Origin: Cephaloticoccus primus | Lineage (GTDB): Bacteria; Verrucomicrobiota; Verrucomicrobiia; Opitutales; Opitutaceae | Length of the DNA: 63,831 bases | Assembly (NCBI RefSeq): GCF_001580015.1 | Contig: NZ_LSZQ01000017.1 | Coordinates: forward strand, 1-63,831 | Direction of reading: 5' to 3' | In this document: in pieces, positions 27,239-37,213 of the stretch | Position numbering within the stretch: position 1 is the first letter of the stretch | Layout: every line of letters starts with the position of its first letter | Position numbers and translations under genes: made by a program | The notes under the pieces: generated by a model | What the model saw: only the letters and a program-made list of their open reading frames with translations | Database searches by the model: none | Told to the model about the DNA's origin: nothing

Positions 27239-27436
27239 CTACTCGGCGTAGCGGCGGCGCAGCATCTGGGTAAAGGCCTGCACCTTGTTCTTGCGACGGC
27301 GCTTCTCGCAGGGCTTCTCGTAGTAACGGTTTGCACGGACGCCTTTGATGATGTTCTCGCGGTCGAGCTTCTTCTTCATCCGGCGAATCGCACGGTCGAT
27401 AGGCTCGTTTTTGCGGATCTTGATTTCGATGGGCAT
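27239..27436 (-). CDS. rpsU: 30S ribosomal protein S21
   Basis: A 65-aa basic protein, MPIEIKIRKNEPIDRAIRRM at the start and a Lys/Arg-rich C-terminus (EKPCEKRRRKNKVQAFTQM). Length and sequence are normal for bS21, which sits near the anti-Shine-Dalgarno region of 16S rRNA. Upstream leader is CCGCCACTCTTCC before the ATG, without a Shine-Dalgarno sequence. Divergent from dnaE. Its 3' end is 21 bp from a mosaic hairpin element. Confidence 0.97.
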   Translation of the reverse strand: MPIEIKIRKNEPIDRAIRRMKKKLDRENIIKGVRANRYYEKPCEKRRRKNKVQAFTQMLRRRYAE

Positions 27437-27632
27437 GGAAGAGTGGCGGAGTCGTTACTGGGAAGCGGGAAAAGTCGGGCAGCAAGCGACAGCCACCCGC
27501 GCCCGTCAACGGTTTTTTGGGGGGCCGCCAGCCGCTTCCCCCGCGCAGTCCGCAGGGGCGCGCGCAAGCGGCGGCCAAAGGCAGCCTTGAGACTTGCGCG
27601 CACCCAACCTCGGTTTTGGGCTCTGCGGCCAA

Positions 27633-30600
27633 GTGTCCGCGACCGATCAAAACTTCGTCCACCTCCACGTCCACACCGACTACAGCGTACTCAACGGAGC
27701 CTGCCGCATCGACCGCTTGATGAAGCGCACCACCGAGCTGGGCATGTCCGCTCTGGCAATCACTGATCGCGGCAACCTCTTTGGCGCGATAGCGTTTTAC
27801 GAGGCCGCGCGCGCCAAGGGCATCAAGCCGCTCATCGGTTGCGATATGAATCTCGTAGAGACCTCCCGACTCGAAAAAGCGGGCCACGCCGATGATGCCA
27901 AAACCGAGGGGAAAACCACTTTCCAGCAAGGGCTGCTCGCGCGCGACCTGGAGGGCTACCACAACCTGCTCAAGCTCGTGTCCGATGCCCACCTGCGCGG
28001 CTTTTACTACAAGCCGCGCACGGACATGGAGATACTCGCTGCGCACGCGCGCGGTTTGATCGGCTTCACTGGCGGCCTCGCCGCGCTCATCCCGCAGCAC
28101 CTTTTGCATGATCGCGAAGAGGAGGCACGCCGCGCTTGCGCGCGCTTTGTCGATATCTTCGGTCGCGAGAATTACTTCGTCGAACTGCAAGACCACGGCA
28201 TCCCCGAGCAAAAGAAAATCATCCCCGGGCTGCTCCGGCTCGCCGAGGAATTCGACCTGCGAGTCGTCTGCACAAACGATGTGCACTACATCAACGCGAG
28301 CGACGCCAGCCCGCACGACACGTTGCTGTGCATCCAGACCGCGGCCAAACTCAGCGACCCTGGACGCTTCAAATTCAGCACCACGCAGTTTTACCTGAAA
28401 TCGCGCGACGAGATGGCGCGCGTCTTTAGCGAAGTGCCCGAGGCGCTCAGCAACACACAGCTCGTGGCCGACATGTGTAACCTCGAAATCCCCTACCCCA
28501 AGGGCTCCGAGCGCTACCCCAAATACCCGCTCCCGCCCGAGATCCGCAGCGAAAAAACGCCCGCCCAATATCTCCACCAGCTCTGCGTCGAGGGCCTGCG
28601 AGCGCGCTACCAGGTCGACTACGAGCAAGTCTGCACCGAGCCCGCCGCGGCCGGGCGCCTCGACCTCATCCACAATCGGCCCGAGGGCCAAAAACCGCAG
28701 CCGCCCGACTACGCCGGACTCACGCGCGAGCAGGAGCTCGTCGTGCGGCTCGGCTACGAGCAGGCGATCATCGAAGTCACCGGCTTCGTAGACTACTTCC
28801 TCGTCGTCTGGGACTTCATTTACTGGGCCAAGCAGCGCGACATCCCCGTGGGCCCCGGACGCGGCTCCGGCGCGGGCTGCCTGGTCGCCTACCTGCTCGG
28901 CATTACCAACATCGACCCGATCCGCTTCGGCCTGCTCTTCGAGCGCTTCCTCAACCCCGAGCGCGTGTCGCCGCCCGACTTCGACATCGACTTCTGCATG
29001 CGCCGCCGCAGCGAAGTCATCGACTACGTGCGCGACAAGTACGGGCGCGATTGCGTGGCAAACATCATCACCTACGGCACCCTCGGGGCAAAGATGGTCG
29101 TACGCGACATCTCGCGCGTCCATGACCTGCCCTTTGCCGAGGCCGACCGGCTCGCCAAGATGATCCCCGACGAGATCAACATCGAGCTACGCGACGCGCT
29201 CAACCGCTCCGCCGAGCTCAAAAACGAGTACGAGCGCAACCCGCTCGCCAAAAAAATCATCGACCAAGGCTTCGTCCTCGAAGGCCTCGTGCGCAACACC
29301 GGCAAGCACGCTGCGGGCATCATCATCACCGATCAGCCGCTCGATAACTTCGTCCCCCTCACCCTCCAGGAAGGCGACGTCACGGTGCAGTTTTCCATGA
29401 AAGCAGTCGATAAGCTCGGCCTGCTGAAAATGGACTTCCTGGGCCTCAAAACCCTGACCGTCATCGCCGACGCCGTCGCTCACGTGCGCCGCACCAGCCA
29501 GCCCGACTTCGACATCGACAGCATCCCGCTGGACGACGCCCGCACCTACGAGCTGCTCAACGCGGGCAAGACCGTCGGCGTCTTCCAGCTCGAATCCGGC
29601 GGCATGCAAAACGCCGCCCGCCAGGTCGGCATCTCCAACATCGACGACATCAACGCCATCTCCGCCCTGTACCGCCCGGGCCCCATGCAGTTCATCCCCG
29701 ACTACGCCCGCGGGAAAAAGCAGCCCGACACCATTTCCTACCCACACCCGCTCCTCGAAGACATCCTGCGCGAGACCTACGGCATCATCGTCTACCAGGA
29801 ACAAGTCATGCAGTGCGCCCAGCTCATCGCCGGCTACAGCCTCGGCGAGGCCGACATGCTCCGCCGCGCCATGGGCAAGAAAGACGCCGCCGCGATGGCC
29901 AAGGAGCGCGAACGCTTCGTCCGCGGCGCGCACGAAAAACACGGCATCCGCGAAGCCAAGGCCGACGAGATCTTCGAGCTCCTCAACAAGTTCGCCCAAT
30001 ACGGTTTTAACAAATCGCACTCCGCCGCCTACGCGCTCGTCGCCTATCAGACCGCTTACCTGAAGGCCAACTACCCCGTCGAGTTCATGGCCGCCGTCCT
30101 CACTGCCGAGCTCGGCAACGCCGACAAGGTCGCCCACTTCATCGCCGAATGCGAGGCGATGGGCCTCACCGTCCTGGGCCCCCACATCAACGAATCGCGC
30201 GAGAGCTTCACCCCCGTCGGCGCGAAGATCCGCTTCGGCCTCGCGGGCATCAAGGGCGTCGGCGAGGCGGCCTCCCAGCGCATCATCGAAGAGCGCGAGC
30301 AACACGGCCCCTACAAAGACTTCGACGACTTCATCGCCCGCATCGACTCGCGCGCGGCCAACAAACGCGTCCTCGAACACCTCATTAAAACGGGCGCCTT
30401 CGACTACACCGGCGCGCCGCGCCAAGTGCTCTTCGAAGGCATCGACGCCGCACTCGCCCAAGCCGCCGCACTCGCCCGCGACCGCGCCGCTGGCCAAAAC
30501 AGCTTCTTCGACATCCTCGCTGCCGAGCCACCGCCCGCGAGCGCTGCCCGAAAAACGGGCGGCGGCGACGGCAGCCCGACTGCGAGCGCGGCAGGGCAAA

Positions 30601-31403
30601 CCACAAGTGCTGGCGACGCGCAAAACCAGCCCGCCGCAGAGGGCGACTTCAGCACCGCACAGAAACTCCAATTCGAGAAAGAGCTCCTCGGTTTCTACGT
30701 CTCCGGCCACCCCATGAACCTCTACAACGGGCTGGCCGAAGCGATTGACACCTACCCCGTCGAACAACTCTTGCAGCTTAGCGAACGCCGCGACTTCCGC
30801 CTCTGCGGCATCGCCGGAAACATCGTCCGTCGCCTCTCGCGCAAAGACAACCGCCCTTGGGCCGCCTTCACCCTGGCGACGCGCCACGCCTCGCTCGCGC
30901 TCAACATGTTTTCCGAAGCCTACGACCGCTACGGCAGCCACCTGAGCTCCGAAACGCCCATCCTCGTCCAGGGCAACGTCATGATCGGCGACGAAGGCCC
31001 GCGCCTCAACATACGCGAGTGCTACCCGCTCGACACCGCACTGCCCGCGCACATCCGCGCCATCACCTGGCTGCTTCACCCCGAGCACCCGCAGCTCCCC
31101 GACTTTCTCCAGCAACTGCGCGCAACCCTCGACGGCCAAAGCGGCGACACCCGCCTGCACCTCGGATTCCTCTTCCCTGCCGACCAAGCCTCCGCCGCCT
31201 CGGCAACGGCAACGGAAATGGCGACCGCCACACCCAACGCGCCGCGCGTAGCCGCACTCGCCGACATCAGCACCGCCCTTAGCTGGCGACTCGACCCGCA
31301 AGCCTTCCAGCGACTCCGCGCCCACCCCGCCACCGCCGGCGTGCAAATCGAAACCAAGCCGCTGGAGCTCAAAAACGACCGCCGCTGGTCAACCCGCAGC
31401 TAG
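27633..31403 (+). CDS. dnaE: DNA polymerase III subunit alpha
   Basis: Replicative polymerase, about 1256 aa. The PHP domain keeps HLHVHTDYSVLNGA, with an intact HxH, so metal-dependent proofreading-type activity of the PHP domain is possible. The polymerase core has GPGRGSGAGCLVAYLLGI, catalytic aspartates in SPPDFDIDFCMRRR, GAKMVVRDISRV and RPGPMQFIPDYARGK. Fingers and helix-hairpin-helix (AGIKGVGEAASQRII) and an OB-fold follow. Unusual features are a low-complexity insert near residue 980 (rich in Ala, Gly, Thr) and another near residue 1190. The GTG at 27633 (MSATDQNFVHLH) is preferred over an upstream TTG at 27594. Confidence 0.96.
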   Translation: MSATDQNFVHLHVHTDYSVLNGACRIDRLMKRTTELGMSALAITDRGNLFGAIAFYEAARAKGIKPLIGCDMNLVETSRLEKAGHADDAKTEGKTTFQQGLLARDLEGYHNLLKLVSDAHLRGFYYKPRTDMEILAAHARGLIGFTGGLAALIPQHLLHDREEEARRACARFVDIFGRENYFVELQDHGIPEQKKIIPGLLRLAEEFDLRVVCTNDVHYINASDASPHDTLLCIQTAAKLSDPGRFKFSTTQFYLKSRDEMARVFSEVPEALSNTQLVADMCNLEIPYPKGSERYPKYPLPPEIRSEKTPAQYLHQLCVEGLRARYQVDYEQVCTEPAAAGRLDLIHNRPEGQKPQPPDYAGLTREQELVVRLGYEQAIIEVTGFVDYFLVVWDFIYWAKQRDIPVGPGRGSGAGCLVAYLLGITNIDPIRFGLLFERFLNPERVSPPDFDIDFCMRRRSEVIDYVRDKYGRDCVANIITYGTLGAKMVVRDISRVHDLPFAEADRLAKMIPDEINIELRDALNRSAELKNEYERNPLAKKIIDQGFVLEGLVRNTGKHAAGIIITDQPLDNFVPLTLQEGDVTVQFSMKAVDKLGLLKMDFLGLKTLTVIADAVAHVRRTSQPDFDIDSIPLDDARTYELLNAGKTVGVFQLESGGMQNAARQVGISNIDDINAISALYRPGPMQFIPDYARGKKQPDTISYPHPLLEDILRETYGIIVYQEQVMQCAQLIAGYSLGEADMLRRAMGKKDAAAMAKERERFVRGAHEKHGIREAKADEIFELLNKFAQYGFNKSHSAAYALVAYQTAYLKANYPVEFMAAVLTAELGNADKVAHFIAECEAMGLTVLGPHINESRESFTPVGAKIRFGLAGIKGVGEAASQRIIEEREQHGPYKDFDDFIARIDSRAANKRVLEHLIKTGAFDYTGAPRQVLFEGIDAALAQAAALARDRAAGQNSFFDILAAEPPPASAARKTGGGDGSPTASAAGQTTSAGDAQNQPAAEGDFSTAQKLQFEKELLGFYVSGHPMNLYNGLAEAIDTYPVEQLLQLSERRDFRLCGIAGNIVRRLSRKDNRPWAAFTLATRHASLALNMFSEAYDRYGSHLSSETPILVQGNVMIGDEGPRLNIRECYPLDTALPAHIRAITWLLHPEHPQLPDFLQQLRATLDGQSGDTRLHLGFLFPADQASAASATATEMATATPNAPRVAALADISTALSWRLDPQAFQRLRAHPATAGVQIETKPLELKNDRRWSTRS

Positions 31404-31570
31404 GCCACGCGCGCCGCCAGCCAGCCACGCATCGTAGCACCGCAGCTCCACAACCACGCTGGGGAGGAGCAGGCAGGAGAGATTACAAGCCGCCGAGCTC
31501 GCGAAGCTGGAGGGAGTCCTTCAATTGGAGCCTGTTGAAGGAACAGCCAGTACAGCCTCGCGGCCAAGCA

Positions 31571-31600
31571 AAAGGCCCGTGCGCTGACACACGGGCCTTT
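31571..31600 (-). terminator. Intrinsic terminator between dnaE and the first GH105 gene
   Basis: An 11-bp stem AAAGGCCCGTG / CACGGGCCTTT with an 8-nt loop, in the gap between convergent genes, 73 bp after the stop of the minus-strand gene and 167 bp after dnaE. The A/T ends allow it to work in both directions. A similar AAAGGGCCC hairpin follows the paralogous gene at 34276-34311. Confidence 0.8.
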
Positions 31601-31673
31601 GAGTGAAACACTGTGGAAGGGGCGAACTACCGGGCCACGGCTGGTTCGCAACGACGGCGGCGGGGCTGTGCGC

Positions 31674-34103
31674 TCACTGTTTTGTGGCGTCCAGCTTGGT
31701 GATTTCGCTGGCGGCCAGCAACAGCGCACCGACGCCATAGAAGTGAGTCTCTTCCTTACTCACCGCTGTGGGGCGGGCGCTGACCCGCTGCACGTAGCCC
31801 AGTTTACCATTGGGCTCGACTGCGCGCTTTAGCGCAGACCAGCCCTTTCGCATTGCGGGCTCAAAGCGTTCGCGGTCGAGCAGTCCGGCATTGATGCCCC
31901 AAGCCAGACCGTAGGTGAAAAAGCCTGTGCCGCTCGTCTCAGGCGGAGAGCCCTCGGGAGACAGTAACGAGGGCGGCCAGTAGCCATCATCCTTTTGCAA
32001 CTCGATCAGACGCTCGGCCATCTCGACAAATATCCCGCGCATCCGCTCCGCATCGGGGCTGCCTGCGTCCAGCAGGGGAAGCGAGCGCGCCATCCCCGCG
32101 AATACCCAGCCATTACCGCGGGACCAGAACTGCTTGTGCCCCTGATGGTCAGGCAGCTCGAAGAAACGCTTGTCGCGGTAGTAGAGACGCTCGACCGGAT
32201 CGTAGAGAAAGTCGGTCGTCGCCCACCACTCGCGCAGGGCGTGATCGCGGTAGCGCGCGTCGCCCGTTTGATTGGACAACTCAAACATCGCAGGCGGCGC
32301 CATGAAGAGCGCATCACACCAAGTCCAGACACCTCCCGAGGCACCGGGGTTCAAGTCTCTTATGTGGCCGCGGGGTTGCTCGGCCAATGTCTCCTCGAAG
32401 ACTCCAATCGTCGGCTCGAGGGCGGCCTTGCCCGCACCATTGCGCACAGCCCACAGGTAAACTTGGGAAATCGCCTGATCATCCCCATGATACGGCTCCC
32501 CGACTGGCCGCCAGCTCTCTTTGGCGGGCTGCCAATTGTTGCTGCGGCCCATCTTCATGATCGCCTCGCGGATGTCGGCGGGCGCGCCATCCGTATCCGC
32601 AAGCGCGGTCATACCGATCCAGAATGCCGCATGCTCCCAGCTCTGCAGGGCTTTTATCGCACCGGCTTGCGTCAACTGCCAGCGCGCGGAGCGGACGGCG
32701 AGCTCCAGCGGAGATTCGGGAGCTGGCAGGCTGCGCAGTGAGTGGTCGAGCTGAACGCTGCGCTCGCCGCCCCAGACGCGCTCCCAAGACGTGGGTGCAT
32801 GTGGGTCACTCCAGAACGGATCGTCGGGCGGCAGCCCGAGCGGCAACAGGGCCACACTGCACAAATAAAGGCTGCCCGTGCTGATATAGTGTTCGGCCAA
32901 GAAAGGCTGGCTCCCCACGAGGCCGAGCCGCAACCAACCCTCTTCGTCAAAAGTACCCGGAGCTTCAAGAGTGCGCCGAATCGCACGGGTGAGCGCCGTG
33001 CGCGCAGCCGCGGGGGGGACGGAGCCCGGCAACTCGCGCCGCAGCGCAATATCGGCCAGAGTTTGAAGGGCACCAGCACGATACACAATCGAGCGCCCCG
33101 TTGCAGGGAAACTGCCGTCGGGCGCGATAAGCCGCTCCTGAACTTCCGCGTAGCGCCGCGCCACAACACGGGCCTCTCTTTGATGCTGGCGAAGCGCTTC
33201 AGACTCGTGGGCCACCTCGTCCAGAACACCGAGCAACATCGGCTGGATCACATAGGAGTTGTAATAGTCCCAGCGGAGTTGAGGGCCATCCCCGTAGGTC
33301 CCGTCACCGAGGTACCATTTCTGGAAATTTTCTAACGCGGGAAAAAGGCGCGAGTCGTCGCGAGGCTCGCCACCTCGGGCAAGGGCAACCTCAACGAAAG
33401 CCGAAAACAACTGCCAGTTACCCGAGTTGGCGAAGGGGACCTTGCGCGACTCTTTCAATCGGGCGATGAGATTTGCCTGAACACGAGGCTCCAGCTTTTC
33501 CCAAAGTTCGCGCGGGGCTCTAAAAGTCGCCTGCGCAAGAAAAGCCGCATCAACCAGCGGCTGCCAGTTTTCTGAAAAATTCATCCTGTCTGGAGAATCG
33601 GGGTCGGTCGCCGCATCGATTGCGCGGCGCGCAGCTTCCGCGAGCCGTCCGCGCAGTTGGCCTTCGGGCGTGTCATCGGGCCCGAGCTCCAACCAAGGGG
33701 CGATGCCGACAAGAAGCCGACCAAGCGCCTCCAGATGCGCAAACTCGTCACGACCATGAACGTCGCCCCCGGACTCGTGCGTCGCCCGAGTTTCGATTGG
33801 CATCCTCAACTTGAACTCGCGCGCATCAAGCGCGTCAAAAATCGGCTCGGCGAGCTGGGTCGCCCAAGCCACCCACTGCGCGCGAATCGCCACCGGATCA
33901 GTTTCTTCATTCAGATTTGCAGGCGACGCCTGCGCCTGGCCAAACAAAGGAAAACCAAGCAGCGCAAGGAGCAGCGCACGAATTGACGAAGAACTGCCTC
34001 TGGCCAAGAGACGCGCCCGTGCGTGAAACGGCCCGGCAAGAAATTGGAACAACCCCACTACTGGGGCAGCTCTAAAGAGCAGGGAATAACCTATCTTACT
34101 CAT
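31674..34103 (-). CDS. Exported DUF2264-GH105 fusion protein, copy 1
   Basis: An 809-aa two-domain enzyme. Residues about 70-450 match DUF2264 (WVAWATQLAEPIFDALDARE, LEALGRLLVGIAPWLELGPD, NWQLFSAFVEVALARGGEP, YISTGSLYLCSVALLPLGLP). Residues about 470-800 are a GH105/GH88 domain of unsaturated rhamnogalacturonyl or glucuronyl hydrolase type: YHGDDQAISQVYLWA, WTWCDALFMAPPAMF, FWSRGNGWVFAGMARSLP, ETSGTGFFTYGLAWGINAG. A signal-like segment (IRALLLALLGFPLFGQAQA) starts unusually late, so a TTG at MARGSSSS may be the true start. Likely a polysaccharide-degrading enzyme outside the cytoplasm. A palindromic leader lies 43 bp upstream of the ATG. Confidence 0.88.
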   Translation of the reverse strand: MSKIGYSLLFRAAPVVGLFQFLAGPFHARARLLARGSSSSIRALLLALLGFPLFGQAQASPANLNEETDPVAIRAQWVAWATQLAEPIFDALDAREFKLRMPIETRATHESGGDVHGRDEFAHLEALGRLLVGIAPWLELGPDDTPEGQLRGRLAEAARRAIDAATDPDSPDRMNFSENWQPLVDAAFLAQATFRAPRELWEKLEPRVQANLIARLKESRKVPFANSGNWQLFSAFVEVALARGGEPRDDSRLFPALENFQKWYLGDGTYGDGPQLRWDYYNSYVIQPMLLGVLDEVAHESEALRQHQREARVVARRYAEVQERLIAPDGSFPATGRSIVYRAGALQTLADIALRRELPGSVPPAAARTALTRAIRRTLEAPGTFDEEGWLRLGLVGSQPFLAEHYISTGSLYLCSVALLPLGLPPDDPFWSDPHAPTSWERVWGGERSVQLDHSLRSLPAPESPLELAVRSARWQLTQAGAIKALQSWEHAAFWIGMTALADTDGAPADIREAIMKMGRSNNWQPAKESWRPVGEPYHGDDQAISQVYLWAVRNGAGKAALEPTIGVFEETLAEQPRGHIRDLNPGASGGVWTWCDALFMAPPAMFELSNQTGDARYRDHALREWWATTDFLYDPVERLYYRDKRFFELPDHQGHKQFWSRGNGWVFAGMARSLPLLDAGSPDAERMRGIFVEMAERLIELQKDDGYWPPSLLSPEGSPPETSGTGFFTYGLAWGINAGLLDRERFEPAMRKGWSALKRAVEPNGKLGYVQRVSARPTAVSKEETHFYGVGALLLAASEITKLDATKQ

Positions 34104-34146
34104 ACGGATTTAGGGGATCAGGGATTTAGGGAACGAAGGGGGGGAT

Positions 34147-34179
34147 ATTCCGCATACGAAAATGCGGGATTCCACGTAG
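34147..34179 (-). promoter_or_regulatory. Palindromic leader element, copy 1
   Basis: On the minus strand it reads CTACGTGGAATCCCGCAT, 6 nt, ATGCGGAAT: an inverted repeat with one mismatch. It ends 43 nt before the ATG of the DUF2264-GH105 gene. The first 18 nt are identical to a second copy at 63575-63607, which also precedes an exported-protein gene in the same orientation. An operator or a 5'-UTR hairpin are both possible. Confidence 0.7.
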
Positions 34180-34275
34180 GCCGCACGGTTCAAACGAAAT
34201 TGCAAGATGCCAACGTGCTCAATTGAGCGAAAAATAGTTAATGCCGCATCCGCCCGCAGGGCCTTCCCCCAGAGC

Positions 34276-34311
34276 AAAGGGCCCGGGTGCTGTGATGCAC
34301 TCGGGCCCTTT
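34276..34311 (-). terminator. Intrinsic terminator of the second GH105 gene
   Basis: A 15-nt arm AAAGGGCCCGGGTGC pairs with GCACTCGGGCCCTTT around a 6-nt loop, with one mismatch. It lies 76 bp after the stop codon of the gene at 34388. In minus-strand RNA the stem ends in UUU. Confidence 0.8.
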
Positions 34312-34387
34312 AAAAAATGACTGCGAAGAAACGCGCCACTTGGCGCGGGCTTAACTCGCTACAACAAAGGCAGGCTTAGCCTGCTCA

Positions 34388-36787
34388 CTATTTCGCAACG
34401 TCCAGTTTGGTGATTTCGCAAGCAGCCATAAGCAGCGCACCCACGCCATAGTAATGAGTATCGTCCTTATCTACTTGCCCCGGGCTGCTGGCGACCCGCT
34501 GCACGTAGCCCAACTTGCCATTCGGCTGGACTGCGCGCTTTAAAGCAGACCAGCCCTTTCGTGCCGCTGGTTCGAAGCGTTCGCGGTCGAGCAGGCCGGC
34601 GTTGATGCCCCAAGCGAGGCCGTAGGTGAAAAAGCCTGTGCCGCTGGTTTCGGGCGAGGAGCCTTCCGGGGACAGTAGCGATGGTGACCAGTAGCCGTCT
34701 TCCTTTTGCAGTTCGATCAGACGCTCGGCCATCTCTACAAACAGCCCGCGCATCCGCTGTGCATCAGGACTGTTTGTGTCCAGCAGGGGCAACGAGCGCG
34801 CCATCGCCGCAAACGCCCAACCGTTGCCACGAGACCAAAAGATCTTGTTTCCTCGTTCGTCGCGCTGATCGAAAAAACGGTTGTCGCGAAAGTAGAGCCT
34901 CTCAACCGGGTCGTAGAGGAAGTCCGTGCAGGCCCACCATTCGCGCAACGCATGGTCGCGGTAGCGCGCGTCACCCGTTTGTTTGGACAGCTGGAACATT
35001 GCAGGCGGTGCCATAAACAGCGCATCAACCCACGACCAACGATCCTGAGGCTGGGGGTTTGGCGAGTAAGATTTATCCCGCAGGGTAAGGGCCAAATGTA
35101 CGCGAGGGTGCTCGGCCACCACTCGATCAAAAATTGACTTGGTCGGCTCAAGCGCAGCTTTCCCCGCGCCATTACGTGCCATCCACAAGTAAGCTTGGGT
35201 CATCGCTTGGTCGTCAGCATGAAATGGCCGATCATAGATCTTTTGCCAGCGATAGTGGCGCCCTATCTCCAAGACCGCCTCGCGAATGTCGGCAGGGGTG
35301 CCGTCCATATCGGCCAGGCCAGCTAGTCCAATCCAAAACGTAGCATGCTCCCAGCGGCGCAAATCCTCCTTTGTGCGATCCAGATCAGCTAGTTGCCAGC
35401 GGGCGGCGCGAACTGCAGGCTCCAGCGGCGTTTCAGGTGCTGGCAGGTTGTACAGAGCTCGGTCAGGCCAAACGTCATTTTCCCCGCTCCAGATTCGCTC
35501 CGAAGACGTCGGGGCGTACGGATCGCTCCAGAATGGATCGTCGGGCGGTAGTCCGAGCGGCAGGAAAGCTACGCTGCACAGATAAAGACTACCGGTACCA
35601 ATGTAATGCTCGGCAAGCAGGGGTTGATGGCCAGCGAGGCCAATGCGCAGCCAGCCCTTTTCGTCAAAAGTGCCCGGTGCATCAAGTGTGCGCCGGATAG
35701 CACGGGTAAGTGCAGTGCGCACCGCCGCAGCTGGGGGAGCGGGACGGACGATGTGGATGGTATTTCCGTCTTCGGTGCGCGTGACCACGGGCTCTGGCAA
35801 TTCGCGCCGGAGCGCGATGTCTGCCAGGGTTTGAAGGGCACCGGCACGGTAGGTGATTGAGCGTCCGATCGCAGGGAAGCTTCCGTCGGGGGCGACAAGC
35901 TGTTCCTGTAAAACCGCATAGCGTTGCGCCGCAGCAAGGGCCTCTCTTTGGAACTGACGGAGGGCTTCGCTCTCGTGGGCTACCTCATCCAGGATGCCGA
36001 GCAGCATCGGCTGGATTACATAAGAGTTATAGTAATCCCACCGGAACTCGGGACCGTCTCCATAGGTTCCGTCGCCGAGATACCATTTCTGGAAGTTTTC
36101 CAGGGCGGGGAAAAGGCGCGAGTCGTCCCGAGGTTCGCCTCCCCGGGCGATGGCAAGCTCGACGAATGCCGAGAATAACTGCCAATTATTCACTCTAGGT
36201 TGTACGTTGCGGGTCTCTTTCAGGCGAGCAATGAGATTGGCCTTAACCCGAGGCTCCAGCTTTTCCCAAAGTTCGCGCGGTGCCCGGAAAGTCGCTTGCA
36301 CTAGAAACGCTGCATCAACGAGTGGTTGTCCGCCCGTCAAAAAGTTCATCTGATCGGGAGAGTCAGGATCGGTAGCTGCATCGATCGCCCGACGGGCAGC
36401 CTCCGCCATTTTCCCGCGCAACTGCCCCTCTGGCGTGTCGTCTGGACCAAGCTCCAGCCAAGGGGCGATCCCAGCGAGAAGCCGACTAAGGGCTTCCAGG
36501 TGGTTAACGGCACTGCGGTCAAACCCTGAGACTGGTATGGGTGCGTGGGTAGCCCTTGTTTCGACCGGCATTCTCAATTTGAGCTCACGCTTATCGAGCG
36601 CGTCAAAAATCGGCTCGGCAAGTTTGGTGGCCCAAGCCACCCACTCTTGCCGGATCGCTGCCGGATCAGTTTCCTCGTACAATGCCGTAGAAGTCCCAGC
36701 ACGTACCGGAATACTTGTTTCTGCAAAAATAGTGCAGCCAGTCGCGGCAAGCGATATAACAAGAATTAACAATCGATGAATAGCCAT
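34388..36787 (-). CDS. Exported DUF2264-GH105 fusion protein, copy 2
   Basis: A 799-aa paralogue of copy 1 with the same two domains. The chosen ATG (36787) gives MAIHRLLILVISLAATGC, a lipoprotein-type signal with a lipobox Cys at residue 18; the open frame extends 13 codons further. DUF2264 blocks: YLGDGTYGDGPEFRWDYYNS, GSFPAIGRSITYRAGALQTL, GTGSLYLCSVAFLPLGLPPD. GH105 blocks: RPFHADDQAMTQAYLWMARN, WSWVDALFMAPPAMFQL, FWSRGNGWAFAAMARSLP, ETSGTGFFTYGLAWGINAG. A 12-residue insert (VVTRTEDGNTIHIV) separates it from copy 1. It has lower GC than copy 1, so the duplication may not be recent. It lacks the palindromic leader seen at copy 1. Confidence 0.88.
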   Translation of the reverse strand: MAIHRLLILVISLAATGCTIFAETSIPVRAGTSTALYEETDPAAIRQEWVAWATKLAEPIFDALDKRELKLRMPVETRATHAPIPVSGFDRSAVNHLEALSRLLAGIAPWLELGPDDTPEGQLRGKMAEAARRAIDAATDPDSPDQMNFLTGGQPLVDAAFLVQATFRAPRELWEKLEPRVKANLIARLKETRNVQPRVNNWQLFSAFVELAIARGGEPRDDSRLFPALENFQKWYLGDGTYGDGPEFRWDYYNSYVIQPMLLGILDEVAHESEALRQFQREALAAAQRYAVLQEQLVAPDGSFPAIGRSITYRAGALQTLADIALRRELPEPVVTRTEDGNTIHIVRPAPPAAAVRTALTRAIRRTLDAPGTFDEKGWLRIGLAGHQPLLAEHYIGTGSLYLCSVAFLPLGLPPDDPFWSDPYAPTSSERIWSGENDVWPDRALYNLPAPETPLEPAVRAARWQLADLDRTKEDLRRWEHATFWIGLAGLADMDGTPADIREAVLEIGRHYRWQKIYDRPFHADDQAMTQAYLWMARNGAGKAALEPTKSIFDRVVAEHPRVHLALTLRDKSYSPNPQPQDRWSWVDALFMAPPAMFQLSKQTGDARYRDHALREWWACTDFLYDPVERLYFRDNRFFDQRDERGNKIFWSRGNGWAFAAMARSLPLLDTNSPDAQRMRGLFVEMAERLIELQKEDGYWSPSLLSPEGSSPETSGTGFFTYGLAWGINAGLLDRERFEPAARKGWSALKRAVQPNGKLGYVQRVASSPGQVDKDDTHYYGVGALLMAACEITKLDVAK

Positions 36788-37213
36788 AGGGGAAAGGGGG
36801 CAAGCCTGCACTGTGGAATGTCCCAATGCAGGCGGACAAAGCCCTATATGCGTAATGTCCCGAAAGCCAGCGGAAAACTACGGTCTTCTACCTTTTTTAG
36901 GAAGCAGCCAGTACGTCCCTACTTGGGGTAGTGAGAGGTCGTTTTGAGCTGGGTGGCGTTGCTGCTTGATTGAATTCGCAAAATGAGAGCAATGGTACGA
37001 TAAGTAAAAAATATCACCGGCAACCCCGGAAGGTGCTGGCACTACACAAAACGCCGCGTACAAACCCAGCCCCGACTTGTACATCTCCCGACAAAGTACG
37101 CATCTGCCCAAATTGCTCGCGCTCCAAGATGGCATAGTCTTCCCTACATTACCTCTTTTAGGATCTCCTAAGTAGAGAAACAAGGGACTTATTTAAGCAT
37201 CACCAAACTAACT
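36788..37213. other. Intergenic region, no convincing gene
   Basis: About 425 bp. A 101-codon minus-strand frame (36878-37183) has no recognisable features and unusual composition, so I do not call it. Two direct copies of AATGTCCC lie at about 36818 and 36857, upstream of the GH105 paralogue; they might be operator half-sites. Confidence 0.45.

Noticed and set aside
27096-31346. Minus-strand frames of 675 and 719 codons
   Set aside because: Antisense shadows of dnaE with no domain resemblance.
34180-34200. GGTTCAAAC as a possible tRNA T-loop
   Set aside because: No acceptor or anticodon stem can be drawn around it; no tRNA gene was recognised anywhere in the window.
36878-37183. A 101-codon minus-strand frame in an intergenic region
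   Set aside because: No signal peptide, motif or ribosome site, and irregular composition; could be real but cannot be supported.
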